The notes beneath the pieces were generated by a model, which saw only the letters and a program-made list of their open reading frames with translations, was not told the origin of the DNA and did no database searches. Positions 35,401-46,200 of a DNA stretch of 64,000 bases are shown here, one piece after another. Source of the DNA: Ditylenchus dipsaci. Taxonomy: Eukaryota > Nematoda > Chromadorea > Rhabditida > Anguinidae. The stretch is from positions 310,001 through 374,000 of the forward strand of contig SADC01001319.1 in NCBI GenBank assembly GCA_004194705.1, in the 5' to 3' direction. Position numbers and translations under genes: made by a program. Numbering within the stretch: the first letter of the stretch is position 1; each line of letters opens with the position of its first letter.

Positions 35401-35771
35401 TCCGAACTTTTCTAACACCAGTTACTATACACTTGAAGCCGGTCCCGCGATATGCTGGGTGTCCAACAAAATTGAACCATTTTCAAAACAAAATTGTCAT
35501 TGATTTCCGCAAACCCGTGAAACCCCAAAATTTTTTGAGGTTACAGCCAAAAAATTTAAAACAGTTATAGCTAAAATGACTTAACAATATTATTCAGTTA
35601 AATGGGATTGTAGCTGCAGACTACGTTGGTTCGTATGTGTTCACTCTCAGCTCAATAGATGCCATGATTTGTGCAGCAGTCTACTCCCGAATGCTGAAAC
35701 GCTATTTAGTGGCTATAGTAGAAAACAGCTTCATTTCTAAAATATCTGTGGCTACTTATACTCACAAGTGA
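29416..35771 (+). CDS. Nematode 7TM chemoreceptor-like protein, five exons, intact, element-filled introns
   Basis: Exons 29416-29671, 29748-29972, 33903-34111, 34160-34247 and 35620-35771 join in phase to 309 aa. Seven hydrophobic segments are visible: VLFFISLLLLLRLLYGLV, WCLVIYFLAWCIYITLSF, MLAQSSSTMIPVSVFFLTSE then RLLCLFWP, FVMVLSMLLMWFINFLYYV, IFWGFANIFTGTLFLFRL, ALMTEFCFNCAPQFLALIIF and VGSYVFTLSSIDAMICAAV, followed by a short basic tail. The ER-LCLF-P block resembles the DRY-equivalent region of nematode chemoreceptors, but I could not settle the family (Srbc-like is one option). Exon 4 uses a weak donor (GTAG|gtcacc); the strong GTAGGT four bases earlier would break phase with exon 5. 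Intron 2 is 3.9 kb and intron 4 is 1.4 kb, both made of transposons. Probably a sensory receptor in the plasma membrane. Confidence 0.75.
30306..31123. mobile_element. Pogo-like element (CCGTATT / CTCTAATA class) with transposase tail, word GAACCACAC
   Basis: Ends CCGTATTCTCTCTAATAGAA and the inverse, TA flanks (30304-30305, 31124-31125). CTCTAATAGAACCACAC units are repeated at 30310-30440 and 31013-31050, inverted at the extreme right. The interior encodes a frameshifted transposase C-terminal segment, described separately. Nested inside 30115-31921. Confidence 0.8.
30462..30720 (+). pseudogene. Pogo/Tigger-type transposase C-terminal fragment
   Basis: Frame 1 reads VKLQWIVEAWENLSKE, then after a shift the next frame reads IIKSFESCGVPNANDGCEDN and AELIQEINLEEDVFNN. 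The pattern W-x-x-x-AW...SF-x-x-CG-x-x-NA-x-DG-x-ED is the segment following the DDE_1 catalytic domain in pogo/Tigger proteins. No catalytic residues remain, so the copy is not autonomous. A diverged relative lies at 51880-52100. Confidence 0.7.
31252..31786 (+). pseudogene. Pogo/Tigger-type transposase C-terminus, split by a 224-bp insert
   Basis: The reading LNLEEIVWEVSVVEEN and AVFNRVRRYVERNFSDLTVS stops at an insert (31444-31667) that is bounded by a 20-nt direct repeat (31424-31443 and 31668-31687); beyond it DKLDDAFYQEREKNQKQSK and VTAFFKFV then a stop follow. The terminal Q-x-K-x-T-x-FF-K motif is typical of Tigger/pogo C-termini. Confidence 0.65.
32254..32820. mobile_element. Element with GTTCACGTTGTTAGAG ends and GAGTTAGAG words
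   Basis: TTGTTCACGTTGTTAGAGTT at the left pairs with AACTCTAACAACGTGAACAA at the right. Units such as CGAGTTAGAGTTCG recur near both ends in opposite orientation. A pogo-like MITE (32533-32709) is nested inside. Flanks are themselves AGTCTAAGTC repeats, so no clean TSD can be read. Confidence 0.6.
32533..32709. mobile_element. Pogo/Tigger-like MITE, word TTAACGTACCCC
   Basis: CAGTCGAGTCTCGATTTAAC at the left and GTTAAATCGAGACTCGACTG at the right, TA flanks (32531-32532, 32710-32711). The word GGTACGTTAAATCGA is repeated four times near the right end and inverted at the left. Confidence 0.8.
32821..33490. repeat. AGTCTAAGTC / GTGTTCATG word repeats
   Basis: Blocks TAGACTGAGACTAA, GTGTTCATGTGGCCAAAATAG and GTCTAAGTC recur at 32825-32910 and 33400-33485 in both orientations; a related block is at 31444-31500. 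They probably mark the ends of another word-array element, but no TSD was resolved. Confidence 0.45.
34479..35422 (-). mobile_element. Mariner-type transposon, 944 bp, long TIRs, TA TSD
   Basis: Terminal inverted repeats of about 125 bp start (G/A)CTGGTGTTAGAAAAGTTC, with TA on each side (34477-34478, 35423-35424). The minus strand encodes the 3' part of a Tc1/mariner transposase. It sits in intron 4 of the 7TM gene. The upstream part of the transposase is missing, so it is an internally deleted copy. Confidence 0.88.
34613..35059 (-). pseudogene. Tc1/mariner transposase, C-terminal part
   Basis: About 148 residues from 35059 down to 34613. FQQDGAPSHRA and WAPNSPDWNVMDYFVW are the second and third catalytic Asp regions of the DDD/DDE-type transposase family. 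The N-terminal HTH region and the first Asp are not present in the element. The frame is open and little degraded, suggesting a fairly recent insertion. Confidence 0.85.
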
Positions 35772-35825
35772 TATTCTTTTTTTCATAAAACTTTTTTTAC
35801 CGTGTTGTTAACAGGTAAATATTAA

Positions 35826-36195
35826 AGGACCATGAAACTTGATAAGCACAGCGATTTGCATTATTCGAATTCGCGTGGGACCACCCTAATTTTGTCCATG
35901 ATGTTTTTGAATTAGTTTTTTCTGTGTGCATTGAAAATTTGAATTCCATTTATGAGTGAATTTTTAAGCGTATTCATATAAGTAGTGATGGTGAAGTGAA
36001 AGCGGGATAAGTCGTCCGATCTGGCAATGTTGAGCAACGTTGAGCTCGACTAGTAAGAGGTACTACATTTTGAAAAAAAGTTTTGCACGCAAACAAAAAA
36101 AAACCGAAAACATTATGGACAAAATTAGAGTGGTCCCGCGCGAATTCGAAATTTCCAAATTGCTGTGCTTATCAAGTTTTATGGTCTTTTACATA
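35826..36195. mobile_element. Palindromic element downstream of the 7TM gene
   Basis: AAGGACCATGAAACTTGATAA at the left (trimmed: GACCATGAAACTTGATAAG) pairs with CTTATCAAGTTTTATGGTC at the right; GAATTCGCGTGGGACCACC pairs with GGTCCCGCGCGAATTC. The inner block TAAGTCGTCCGATCTGGCAA is also found at 18721-18740. Confidence 0.6.
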
Positions 36196-37294
36196 CAGCG
36201 AATTTAATACAGCGAATCACAATAGGACTTTACCTAAAGAGGCAATAATATTTTGGAATACAGAAAGTTTAAACAAAACTCGCAGGACAAGTTTTTGTGG
36301 GCTGATTTCTCAGCATTTGGTTGATTTTGAGCCCTGATTTTTATATTGCTGATTTTTGCTGATTTTCTACTTCTTCGGCTAATTTTTGGGTATTAAAATG
36401 TCTTTTTCTTTCTAGTTTCAGGCCGCGAAACCACCGAAAAAAGTTTAACTGACTTTGCTTGCTTAACAGTATGCTTTACAGTTTTCTGGATCGTATCACT
36501 TAATTTAATCTTTTTGTGTTTAAAATATTGTTTATTAAAATTCACATTACGTAAAAGTTAAGAACATTTTCAACAGAAAATGTTTTTAACTTGCTTAGTT
36601 TGCCTTGCAAAATTAGAAAAAGCCGTTTTTTAATACCTAGTCCATATCAAATTATATTTGACCCGATAAAATTTTGAATGCCTTGGAATTCGTTGGTATC
36701 AATCTTTTAGAATTTTTCCGTATTTGAATGTCTGGTATTCACTACTAGGGTCGAATATCTTTAGCACTGCTATTGTCCATATTTATGCTTGACGTTGGTT
36801 GAGACGCTTCCTGTCCATCATTTCTATTTTAAGCTGAATAAAGTACTTTTTGTGATAGTTTTGGGACTCACAAAGCTATCAACTATAAGCAGCACTCACA
36901 AATTGTGAGTGCTGCTCATTGTGCTGAATTCTGAAAAATATTGGCTGCTTTTTGGCCCCAAGTGCTTATTTGTCAAAAATTTTGGCTGATTTTGAGGTTT
37001 CCTGACATGAAATCTTAATTAACAACAATGTTGTTTGTGTTTTGTGTGTTCTGTTTTTCCACAAAATATGCATCAAAAAACCGAGATTAAAACATTAAAA
37101 CTACAAAAAGGGCCAGGGACAATCGAAAATTACTTTTGCATTTCCCTAAAAGCAATGAATAACTGTTTCAAGTCCTTTATTAGTATTTTACTTTTTGGAC
37201 TGCATAACAATTATCAATACTGCGAATATTATGCAAATCAAGCAAATTTTTAAAAGATAGAAAAAGAACTCTATCAAACAGACATTTGCGGACA

Positions 37295-40200
37295 ATGCTT
37301 TCTGACAGTGGGAAATTCTTGTCACAGATTTTCGGAAATTCTACTAGGTATTGGATCGTTAGTTTGTCGACGTTTTGTCTCACGCTAATTATTGCTAACA
37401 GTCTTGCGCTAAATTTCACAGTAATTTGCATGTTAGATGATGAAGATCAAGACAATTCACACTTCAATTCAACACATCAACCAAGTTTGTTTTCGTAAGA
37501 CAACCTACATATACTAGTATTTGATTAAGTATATTAATTGTAAACAAATATTTAAAATATTTGCTTTGAGCTAAGATATAGGTCCCCAAAGTTGAGGGTG
37601 AAATTAATGAGGAGGGATAAGGCTACATTCACACCGCACTAACTTTGTATGCACCCAGACTATGAATAATTTTTACAAAATACAAAAAAACTAGGGGCAA
37701 CAGGCGTCTACCAGGGTCACTGTCGTATTTTAAGAATCACATAAATATTAATACATCACATACCACCACCGGAGGGCTTGAGTTCAGAATCCCCCCCCAC
37801 GGGGACTGATCAGGTGGAGGAGATAACTTCATATTCGTGTTTCTCGACCCCGATTTCATGAGAAAGCCGGCTGTTTTTTTGGTTCTGAGAAAAAAAAATT
37901 TTTTCGAACCACAGGGGGGGTATCATGGTTTTTTAGTCAAAATTTGAAAAATTTAAATTCGCGCCTTTTGAATTTAAAAGGGAATAAGGGCTGTATTGGG
38001 AGGGGAAGGGAATAAAAGGGGGCCACTGATCACACAGGGCCCACTAACAAGAAGATGTTGAACATAGTTTTGAATACTGGGCCTACCGCATAAATAAACT
38101 CTGGTATGCATGCTTTTTCATGCATCCAGAGTCACTTTCGAGTGATTTGTGTCTAAGGTATGTGGGTGTGCGCATCTCAACTCCAAGCCCCAAGCCCCCT
38201 GCGCCCCCGAAGGGGGCAGGGGGCTTGAGAGTTAGAGATGCGCGCACACACTTACCTTAGACATGATTCCGAGAAGTACTCTTGACCATAAAATGCATAT
38301 AGAGTCTTTTTTTGCCACGGCCCAGCTGGAAAACATGGTGAGGCAGTCGAAGAATATAGATATTCAAATTTATAATGTTCTGCCATAAAAGTGGCCCCCT
38401 TTTATTCCCTTCCCCTCCCAATACAGCCCTTATTCCCTTTCAAATTCAAATGGCGCCAATTTAAATTTTTCAAATTTTGACTAAAAAACCATGATACCCC
38501 CCCTGTGGTTCGAAAAAATTTTTTTTTCTCAGAACCAAAAAAACAGCCGGCTTTCTCATGAAATCGGGGTCGAGAAACACGAATATGAAGTTATCTCCTC
38601 CACCTGATCAGTCCCCGTGGGGGGGGGGGGATTCTGAACTGCAACCCACCGGAGTACCCTCCTCCTTTCTACCGTCCTACTGGATGCCCTTCGCCTGGCT
38701 ACCCCCCTCCTGGGTGCCCTCCTACTGGCTATCCTCTTCCTGGTGCGTCACTCATGGCTACCTTCCTCTTAGCCAGTATCTGAATCGTGACAACAACAAA
38801 AAAGTGTTCAGCGTGATCGACTTGCTTACAAATCGATTTTATGGTTCTAACTCGACTGCAAAATTTTCAATTACTCTCGAGTCAAAAAAAGATTTAAAAG
38901 GACTGCGTTCTGTGTTTTTCGAGCTCCAGATTTTATGGATCCCAATTTGAAAAGAGTTATAACTCCGGCTAAGTTGTTTGTTTTAGTAAGATTTTTCTTT
39001 AAACGATTTTTGGGCAAAGATGAGCGTCAAACAAGGTTGTGTTACACAAGAGGTGGTAATGCAGCCTAGGGGAATATTTGGAAAATACGGTGTAGTAGAC
39101 AAATTACTCTACTTAAAAAGAACAATGTTATATATCAAGAACCATCAAAAATATTTCGGTGTAAGGGATGCTTTATATAAGAGAAACTGAAGACATACCT
39201 CACGTGTCTCTTATGTAAAGGTCACTCTGTGAACTTAATTCTGACTGAATTATTTAGATTAACACACTGAATACATAAAAATTAAATTGCAGGCGAAAAT
39301 CGATATTCTTACGTGCAAGTTCCATTAACGAGAAATGCTTTGTTTGCAGCTACGGCTATAGGCAGCCTTCTGGGTGCGATGCCGCTAACTTATTTCTCTT
39401 CTAAATTTACATTAAGGTATTTTTAACAGTCAATGTACAGTCAGACCTCGATACAGTGGAACTTCCTTAATTCGTCCCTTAAGGGGACGTATACGTATAC
39501 TGGCTTTATTCAATCATCGATAGTAACCAAAGTTTAATTTGCAGTCGGAGTTGGAGTATTTCTTAACACTGCGAGTCCCATGCGTGAGACTCGCATCGTT
39601 GGGCTCAGAATTTCATGCTGAGCCCAATGGTGTTTTTATTCTTTCCGAAAAGTTTGTTTGAGTGGCGGAAACAATCATTTGGAAATTGCAGCCATCAAAA
39701 AATCAGTGCTCACGAGTTTGACGTCAGAATTCCAAGAGATATTGACAAACCCGATGTACCATTCGATAGAGCTTGGAAAATCATTATTTTTGCCTTGGAG
39801 CCGTTTTGTAAAGATTGAAAAGTAAAGATTGTTTGAAGGTAGAGCTAGATGTTGATATCAAATATGTGTTCGGTCGGCTGAGTGGTTAGTGGGTTTAGGT
39901 TTGATGACGCAAATCTACTTTTTTGGCACAAATTTACTTCTTTTTGGCTCAAATGCACTTTTTATTGCGCAGGTTCACTTTTTCTTGGCAAAATTCTTGT
40001 CAACTGTATTTTTTACAATTTTTATTATTGAACGTAGTGATCAAGGTAGCTACTGTGGTTATAACGAGTGTGATCAACTCTATCACCGTAATTATAAATA
40101 AATAATCGACGTAATCTAAATGATCACCTTGATGACCATATTAAACAAATAAAAAATCAACGTTTGAAATTATATAAATATGCATAGTATTAGCTCTACT

Positions 40201-43200
40201 TTCAAACCGTACTTTTAATCTTTACAAAACGACTCCATGGCAAAAACTGATAGTTATGTCAAATAATGATTTTCCAAGCTCTATCCAATGGTACATCGGG
40301 TCTCTCGATATCGTGGGGGAAGGTCATGCACTTCCCGTGTTAGCAAAAAACGAGCTTAACGTCAAAAAACTATGAAAATATGTTGATACTTTGTTTTTAT
40401 AACTGTTTTTGATGCGTAAATATAGCATTTTGTCGCTTGAGGTTTGTTCTTTTTACACAACTAAAATTAGGCATTAATAAGCATTTTGGGATAAATCATG
40501 AGCATCAATTTTAATCATCTACAATTTTGATACCTGAAATTTTAGCATTCTCAGACTCATAAATTTTTATTCTAGGGATGTAGAAATTTTGTTTATGCAA
40601 AAAGTTAAAGCAGGATGTGTGTAATTTTTTGGCTTTTTTAAGCAAGTCGGCGTGCTTGTGGAAAAAAATACAATAGGACGCTTTTTTGCCTTTGTGTTCC
40701 TGTTGTTTTTGCGCATTTTTCCCACAATTGTATGACTAAATTATTGTTGTTGTTACAATTGTTGAAAATAAAGTAAATTTTTGGAAAAAATGCAAAAAAA
40801 AATGGGGGGGGGGGGGGCAATGCAAAAAGCGTCCTATTGTGGTATAGGGCCGAAAAAAGTTACAGCACTGCGCACCTGACCGATCTACTGATTTCCTGAG
40901 GGCTGCACATTTGAAAAGATGGTTTCAGCCAATCAAAAAGACTTTTCGGAAAAAAATACTTACACCATCATGCCCAGCAGGGCAAAAACGAGGCAAATCT
41001 CACGCATATTATTTGGAGTGTTAATGGTCGTCCTTTAGGTTTGAGCATCAGGCTTCGAGTTCGACCGTGATGTCTTATTTCAAATCTTTCTTTTTAACAA
41101 ACGTTTAAAGTTTTATTTTCAAAATTATAAAACAGTAGAAGAAATGTTTAGACAAAAATTACGATGGAATTGTGATTTGTGTTCTCTTAGGTTTTTTAGA
41201 AAACAGATAAACATAAAACATAAATGACGACAACCAATTAGACAGAGTGGTGCTCACTTTCGATGTTCAGATGTCTAAGTTGCGCTTTGATTTAAAAGCT
41301 GAGATGCAGGGTTCGACAAAAGCGCCTTAAAGCGCACATTTCAGGGCACATCGTATTTTTGAGAAATATGTGCCCTAAAAAGGGCACATAAATTTTGCGC
41401 CAATAATATATGCCCTTTTAAGGGCACATTATCCGAAAAATGTGCCCTTTTCAAGACAAAATGTGCCCTTTTTATTTTTCAAGTTTTTTGTCAATTTTTT
41501 CATGTTTTTTCTAACTTTTTGTGTTTTTTACAGTTTTTATTAATATTTCGGCCTATACATTGTGAAAATAACAAGCATTGAATTACTTTGTTGATATGCA
41601 GCGATTCAAATATACAATTGTCTTACAAGTCCATTAAATTTTCAGAATTGTTTAATTCGCCTATTTTTGGCAACATATTATTACGAAATAGTTATCGCAG
41701 GCATATAAGTTTAGAAATTGTTTCAGGTTTTAGTTGATTGCTTGAAAGATTTAAATGTTGACTATTAGTCATAGTGGTGCCGCCGTCCTTCGCCGTCCTA
41801 ATTTTTTTTAATTTACCCCTTAAAAGTCTGAAATTCCCCCTCTATTTACTGAAATTCGCGCTAAATTTATTATCTCAATTTTTATCGGCATTTTCATTGT
41901 AACTTTTTTAAAGGGGGGGGGGACTTTATATACGCATCGTCTTTTGTCGAAAGTTCTAGTCCCTCTGGGGGTGTTTTAATTTACATTTTCAGTTTTTTAC
42001 TTTTAGGTCCAAAAATCATCGAGCAATCGATTGCAACCGTTTCCAGCACTGATTTGTTGTCATCAACTGTCTCAATTTTGCGATTTTTGGCAATGACTAC
42101 CAAAATTAAAGGAAACTAGCCAAAATGATGCGTACTAGGAACTGAGATTTTTTTGCTATTTCAATTTACATCATTTTATACAATCGTATGCTAAAAAATG
42201 ACGGCAAGAAGCAGGGCTACATTTTGAGTGTAAGGTTGCAAATGAGTATGTAAATTAAAATTGGGAAAAAACGTCAGTTCCAGCATACTACCGAAAAGTA
42301 CTGGTATAGTCCTATTGAGGATTTAACCGAATTAAATTTTTTATATTTTAGCCCTAACTTTATACCAACTTTTCATCTGTATGATAGCTCAAATGAAAGC
42401 CCAGAAGCTTGGCTACATTTTGACACTAAACTTGTAAATAAAAGGACAGAAAAAATAAGGTCTGCAGCCAGTGGTAGTCGAACCTGTGACCTAAGGCGAT
42501 GCGTATATAAAGTTCCCCCCAAAAAAATAAATAGAAAACGCAAAACCAAAGTTTGCGCCGAAAAAAATTGAATTCGCACCAGAAAAGATACTTTTCGCAC
42601 TAAAAAACATCAATACCTTTGAAAAGTTGTTTCTGTTCGAGTCAGATAACTAAATGCATGGCTCGCTAATATGATTACTTTTGTAATGTTCGCCTTCGAG
42701 ATTTCTTATATTTTATATAAACTATATAATCTTTTACTAGTTTTCAAGCTTGACAATTTTTCAAGAAGCGTATTCAAAAAAACCCCCATCTACGAACCTA
42801 CCGTAAATCCTCTAATAGAGCCCCCGGGGCTTTATTTTTCAATCCCTGAAAAATCTTGAAATTGTCAATCAAAAATGGTGCTAACTCTGAAACTCTAGTC
42901 AAATATCGAGGGGGGGGGGCTCTATTAGAGGATTTACGGTATATAAAAAATCTGAAAAGTTTGTTTTCAAAAACATAAAGTTCTCGGTAGCCCTGCCAAT
43001 CTTGTTTCTAACAGCGTGTCATCTGTTGCAATTAAAAACAAGAGTCGCACCACTACCTGACCGTGTTTTATTAAAAAAATTTATTTGAGTCACTATGGAA
43101 CTACTTAACTTCTCTTTCTGAAACTAAAAATGATGGCACTTTTCAGCAAAAGAACAGCTTGCTTCATTCATAAAACGGCATTTTTCTTTTTTGACCTTTA

Positions 43201-46200
43201 AAAAACGAGTAAATTCAGTAGTGTTGTTACAGAAAATGATGTTCATGTTCGAGCAAAACTTAGATCAGGTAGAGGTGGTGGCCGTGGCAACAATGGGCAC
43301 AGCTCCTCTAGCGATGGAAACTCGAATGACGGCCAATCAATATCTGGTGATTCTGTCAGTGAAGGTGGAAGCAAGCCCGATAGCAAAAACAAAGCAACTG
43401 TCAAGACTTTTATATCTGGTGGAGTATTCTCCGTTGGAACTGGTATTGCTAGTTGGGCGGTGTGGAGTGGCTTTCCACAGCTACAGGCATGGCTGAACTC
43501 AAACGTAACACTTGTTGGTTGGCTGACTTATGGCTTAGGTGGAATGGTTTTTCTTATGGTCTTGTTGATTGCTTTATGGATGTTCGCAACCGCATGTGGC
43601 ATGCTGCTAAGAAAAGATCCGCTTTAAAAGCAACGAAATAATGACCTGGAAATGAGAATGCTCAATTTGCATGCAAAACACTGATATTTACCGTGATTAT
43701 TAAAGTATTCTTACTGTGAACTATTTTAACCATGTATAGGCCGAAATATATAAAAACTGTAAAAAAACACAGCTATTGATCACAACTATTGATCAGAAAA
43801 CATAAAAAATTTAAAAAAAAACATGAAAAAATTGACAAAAAAACTTAAAAAATAAAAAGGGCGCATTTTGTCTTGAAAAGGGCACATTTTCGGATAATGT
43901 GCCCTAAAAAAATGAGCCCTACAGAGAGCACATTGTGCTCTCTGTAGGGCACATACTTTTGGCAACTGTGAAAATAAAAAAAAAAGCCACATTGTTACCC
44001 AAAAGGGCACATTTGTCGAACCCTGCTGAGATGGTAAAAAAATGATTGTACCAAAATTGTTTACTTTTTATGTTGTTTAAATTTTAAAATTGTGTTCGAT
44101 CGAAATGTTCTTTTTATTAATTCAAGCCACGGTATACACCAGGGCCGCATCGGATATGAAAAAATACCGGATCGGATATTCAAAAATATCGGATCGGATA
44201 TCGGATATCAAAAAGTGCCGGATATCGGTTATCGGATATCGGATTTCGGATATTTTCAAAATTTTCTCGTAAAACACTTTATTTGCACTTTGCTATGGTT
44301 CCGTTCCTTTCAAAAAATGCATGCCATTTTTGTTCGTTAAGCATCTGAAAGCCATAAATGTAAGCTTGGAAGAACAAGACAAATAAAATGCAGGAGAAAA
44401 TCGTGTAAAAATGACCGCAAAAGAATTCGTTTTCACCTATTTTTAAAAATAAATTCAAAAATTATTCAAAAGTTTTTTTTCAAAATAGCCTCTCTTTATC
44501 CGATTTTATCCGAAAATCGGTCATTTTTTCGGATATCGGATACCGGATATCGATGTCAAAAAGTGCCGGATATCGGATATCGGATGTCAAATATCGGATA
44601 TCCGATGCAGCCCTGGTATACACATTTTAATAAAAAGCAAAATATGAGTCAAATTCCTTCGATTCCTTCGAACACCTTGTTCATTCTTTTTCACTCTGTG
44701 AAAAAAGCAAAAAACACAAAGTTTTGTAAAAAACAAAACAGTTTAGTTTTTAATGATAATTTTTTTAATACATTTTTAAACTTTTTTTAAAAGCGAAAAT
44801 CCATATATTCAGGGCGATTTTCACAATATACGGACTTCTATCTGGACTTTCATCATTACTAACTCCATTAGCTGCTTACTATGGTTTCTGGCCACTCTTT
44901 GTAATGAGACTATTTCAAGTAATCGTAGAAGGGCTAAAGTGCACAAGTAACGAAAAAGGTTAATTAAGGAGCAGGTGTGTCGATGTTTTACTATGCAACC
45001 ACTGCCATAAATGAGTCCTGGGCTCCCTTGGCAAGCAGTGCTACTATAATGAATTTGATCTCTTGCAACAATCAAGTAACACTTTATTACTGACGGTTAA
45101 TGCATTATTAACGTGTAAAACAATTATATCCCACTGTAATTATGTGGTCAATTCTAATAACCGGATTGTGTATGAATATCAGGTCTTCTAGAGCGCGATA
45201 GAAAAATCACCGAGTTGTTCTAATGACCTAATTAGTGCGTGGAAAAAAGTTTTTTTCCGATTTTCTTTATCTAATGTTTAGGCATAAAAATACTTTAAAA
45301 AATAGACCGTTATATAGATTTTTAATGGTGTATAGAAATTAACAGGATCGTTGTATAAAAGCCAAGATTTGTCTCCTTGCACTTGTGAGGTAATTTTGAG
45401 AAGACGACAAGCATTTCCATCGCTTCAACTGGCAAAAAGTTTAATTTAAATTTTATCAAATTGAAAACATCTTAGCACTATTAAAAGCTAAAAACCCTTA
45501 TTTAGAGAATGATTTTTAAACATTTTAGTGTTGAGATATGGCTTTTTGAAAAAATAACAATTTTTTTTAAATGAAAGGGGGGGGTAACCCTCGAAGACAC
45601 ATATAGAGCCAAATATTTTATCACTAAAAGTCATAAAAGAGCTCGTAAACATATTAAAATGACCTTACAAGTGTTAAGAGCCAAACAATGCCTTTTTTTA
45701 TTATTAAAAAGAGGAGACACAAGGCTACAAAACAATGTGTTTGGAATAATTTTTCGAAATATTTTTGATGCCTAAACTTTAGTTTAAAAGAATCGCGGGA
45801 ATTTTTCTTCCACCCGGTACAGTCGAGTCTTCATTTCCCATATATCTCGACTAGGGTCAAAAGGCGCCTATTGGCGCCTTTATCAGTTTTCACCTACTAA
45901 TAGTAGTTTATTGATCACAAAATACACGTGAAACTAATAAATTAATGCACAGCCTCAGTGGAGAGCTATCTTGGAAACGCTGTAATACATGCATAAATAT
46001 AGCTAAGGTTCTGTACACTCAGTTCTTCCAATTAGAAAAAACACGGCATTGCTCGAAAAAAGTTGAAAACAGCAGAAGTAACCAATTATTCAGGCCAAAT
46101 ACTGTATAAAGATATAATACTATATCACGACCTGAGTAGCACCACCTGGGTGCCACCAGCTGGATACCGCTAACTGGATACCACTACCTGAGTACAATCG

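Larger units (their letters stand above)
41307..44025. mobile_element. hAT-like transposon, 8-bp TSD, AGGGCACAT word arrays
   Basis: Ends CAGGGTTCGACAAA and TTTGTCGAACCCTG, with CTGAGATG duplicated at 41299-41306 and 44026-44033. CAGGG ends and an 8-bp TSD are hAT features. The word AGGGCACAT(TTT) is repeated at 41341-41470 and inverted or alternating at 43858-44015. No hAT transposase is recognised; a transmembrane-type ORF (43205-43627) and a small pogo-like MITE (42801-42939) are inside. It lies in an SLC17 copy A intron. Confidence 0.85.

Noticed and set aside
43786..44010. Cysteine/phenylalanine-rich minus-strand frame with CALCRAH-like repeats
   Set aside because: It is produced by the GGGCACATTTT word array at the right end of the hAT-like element.
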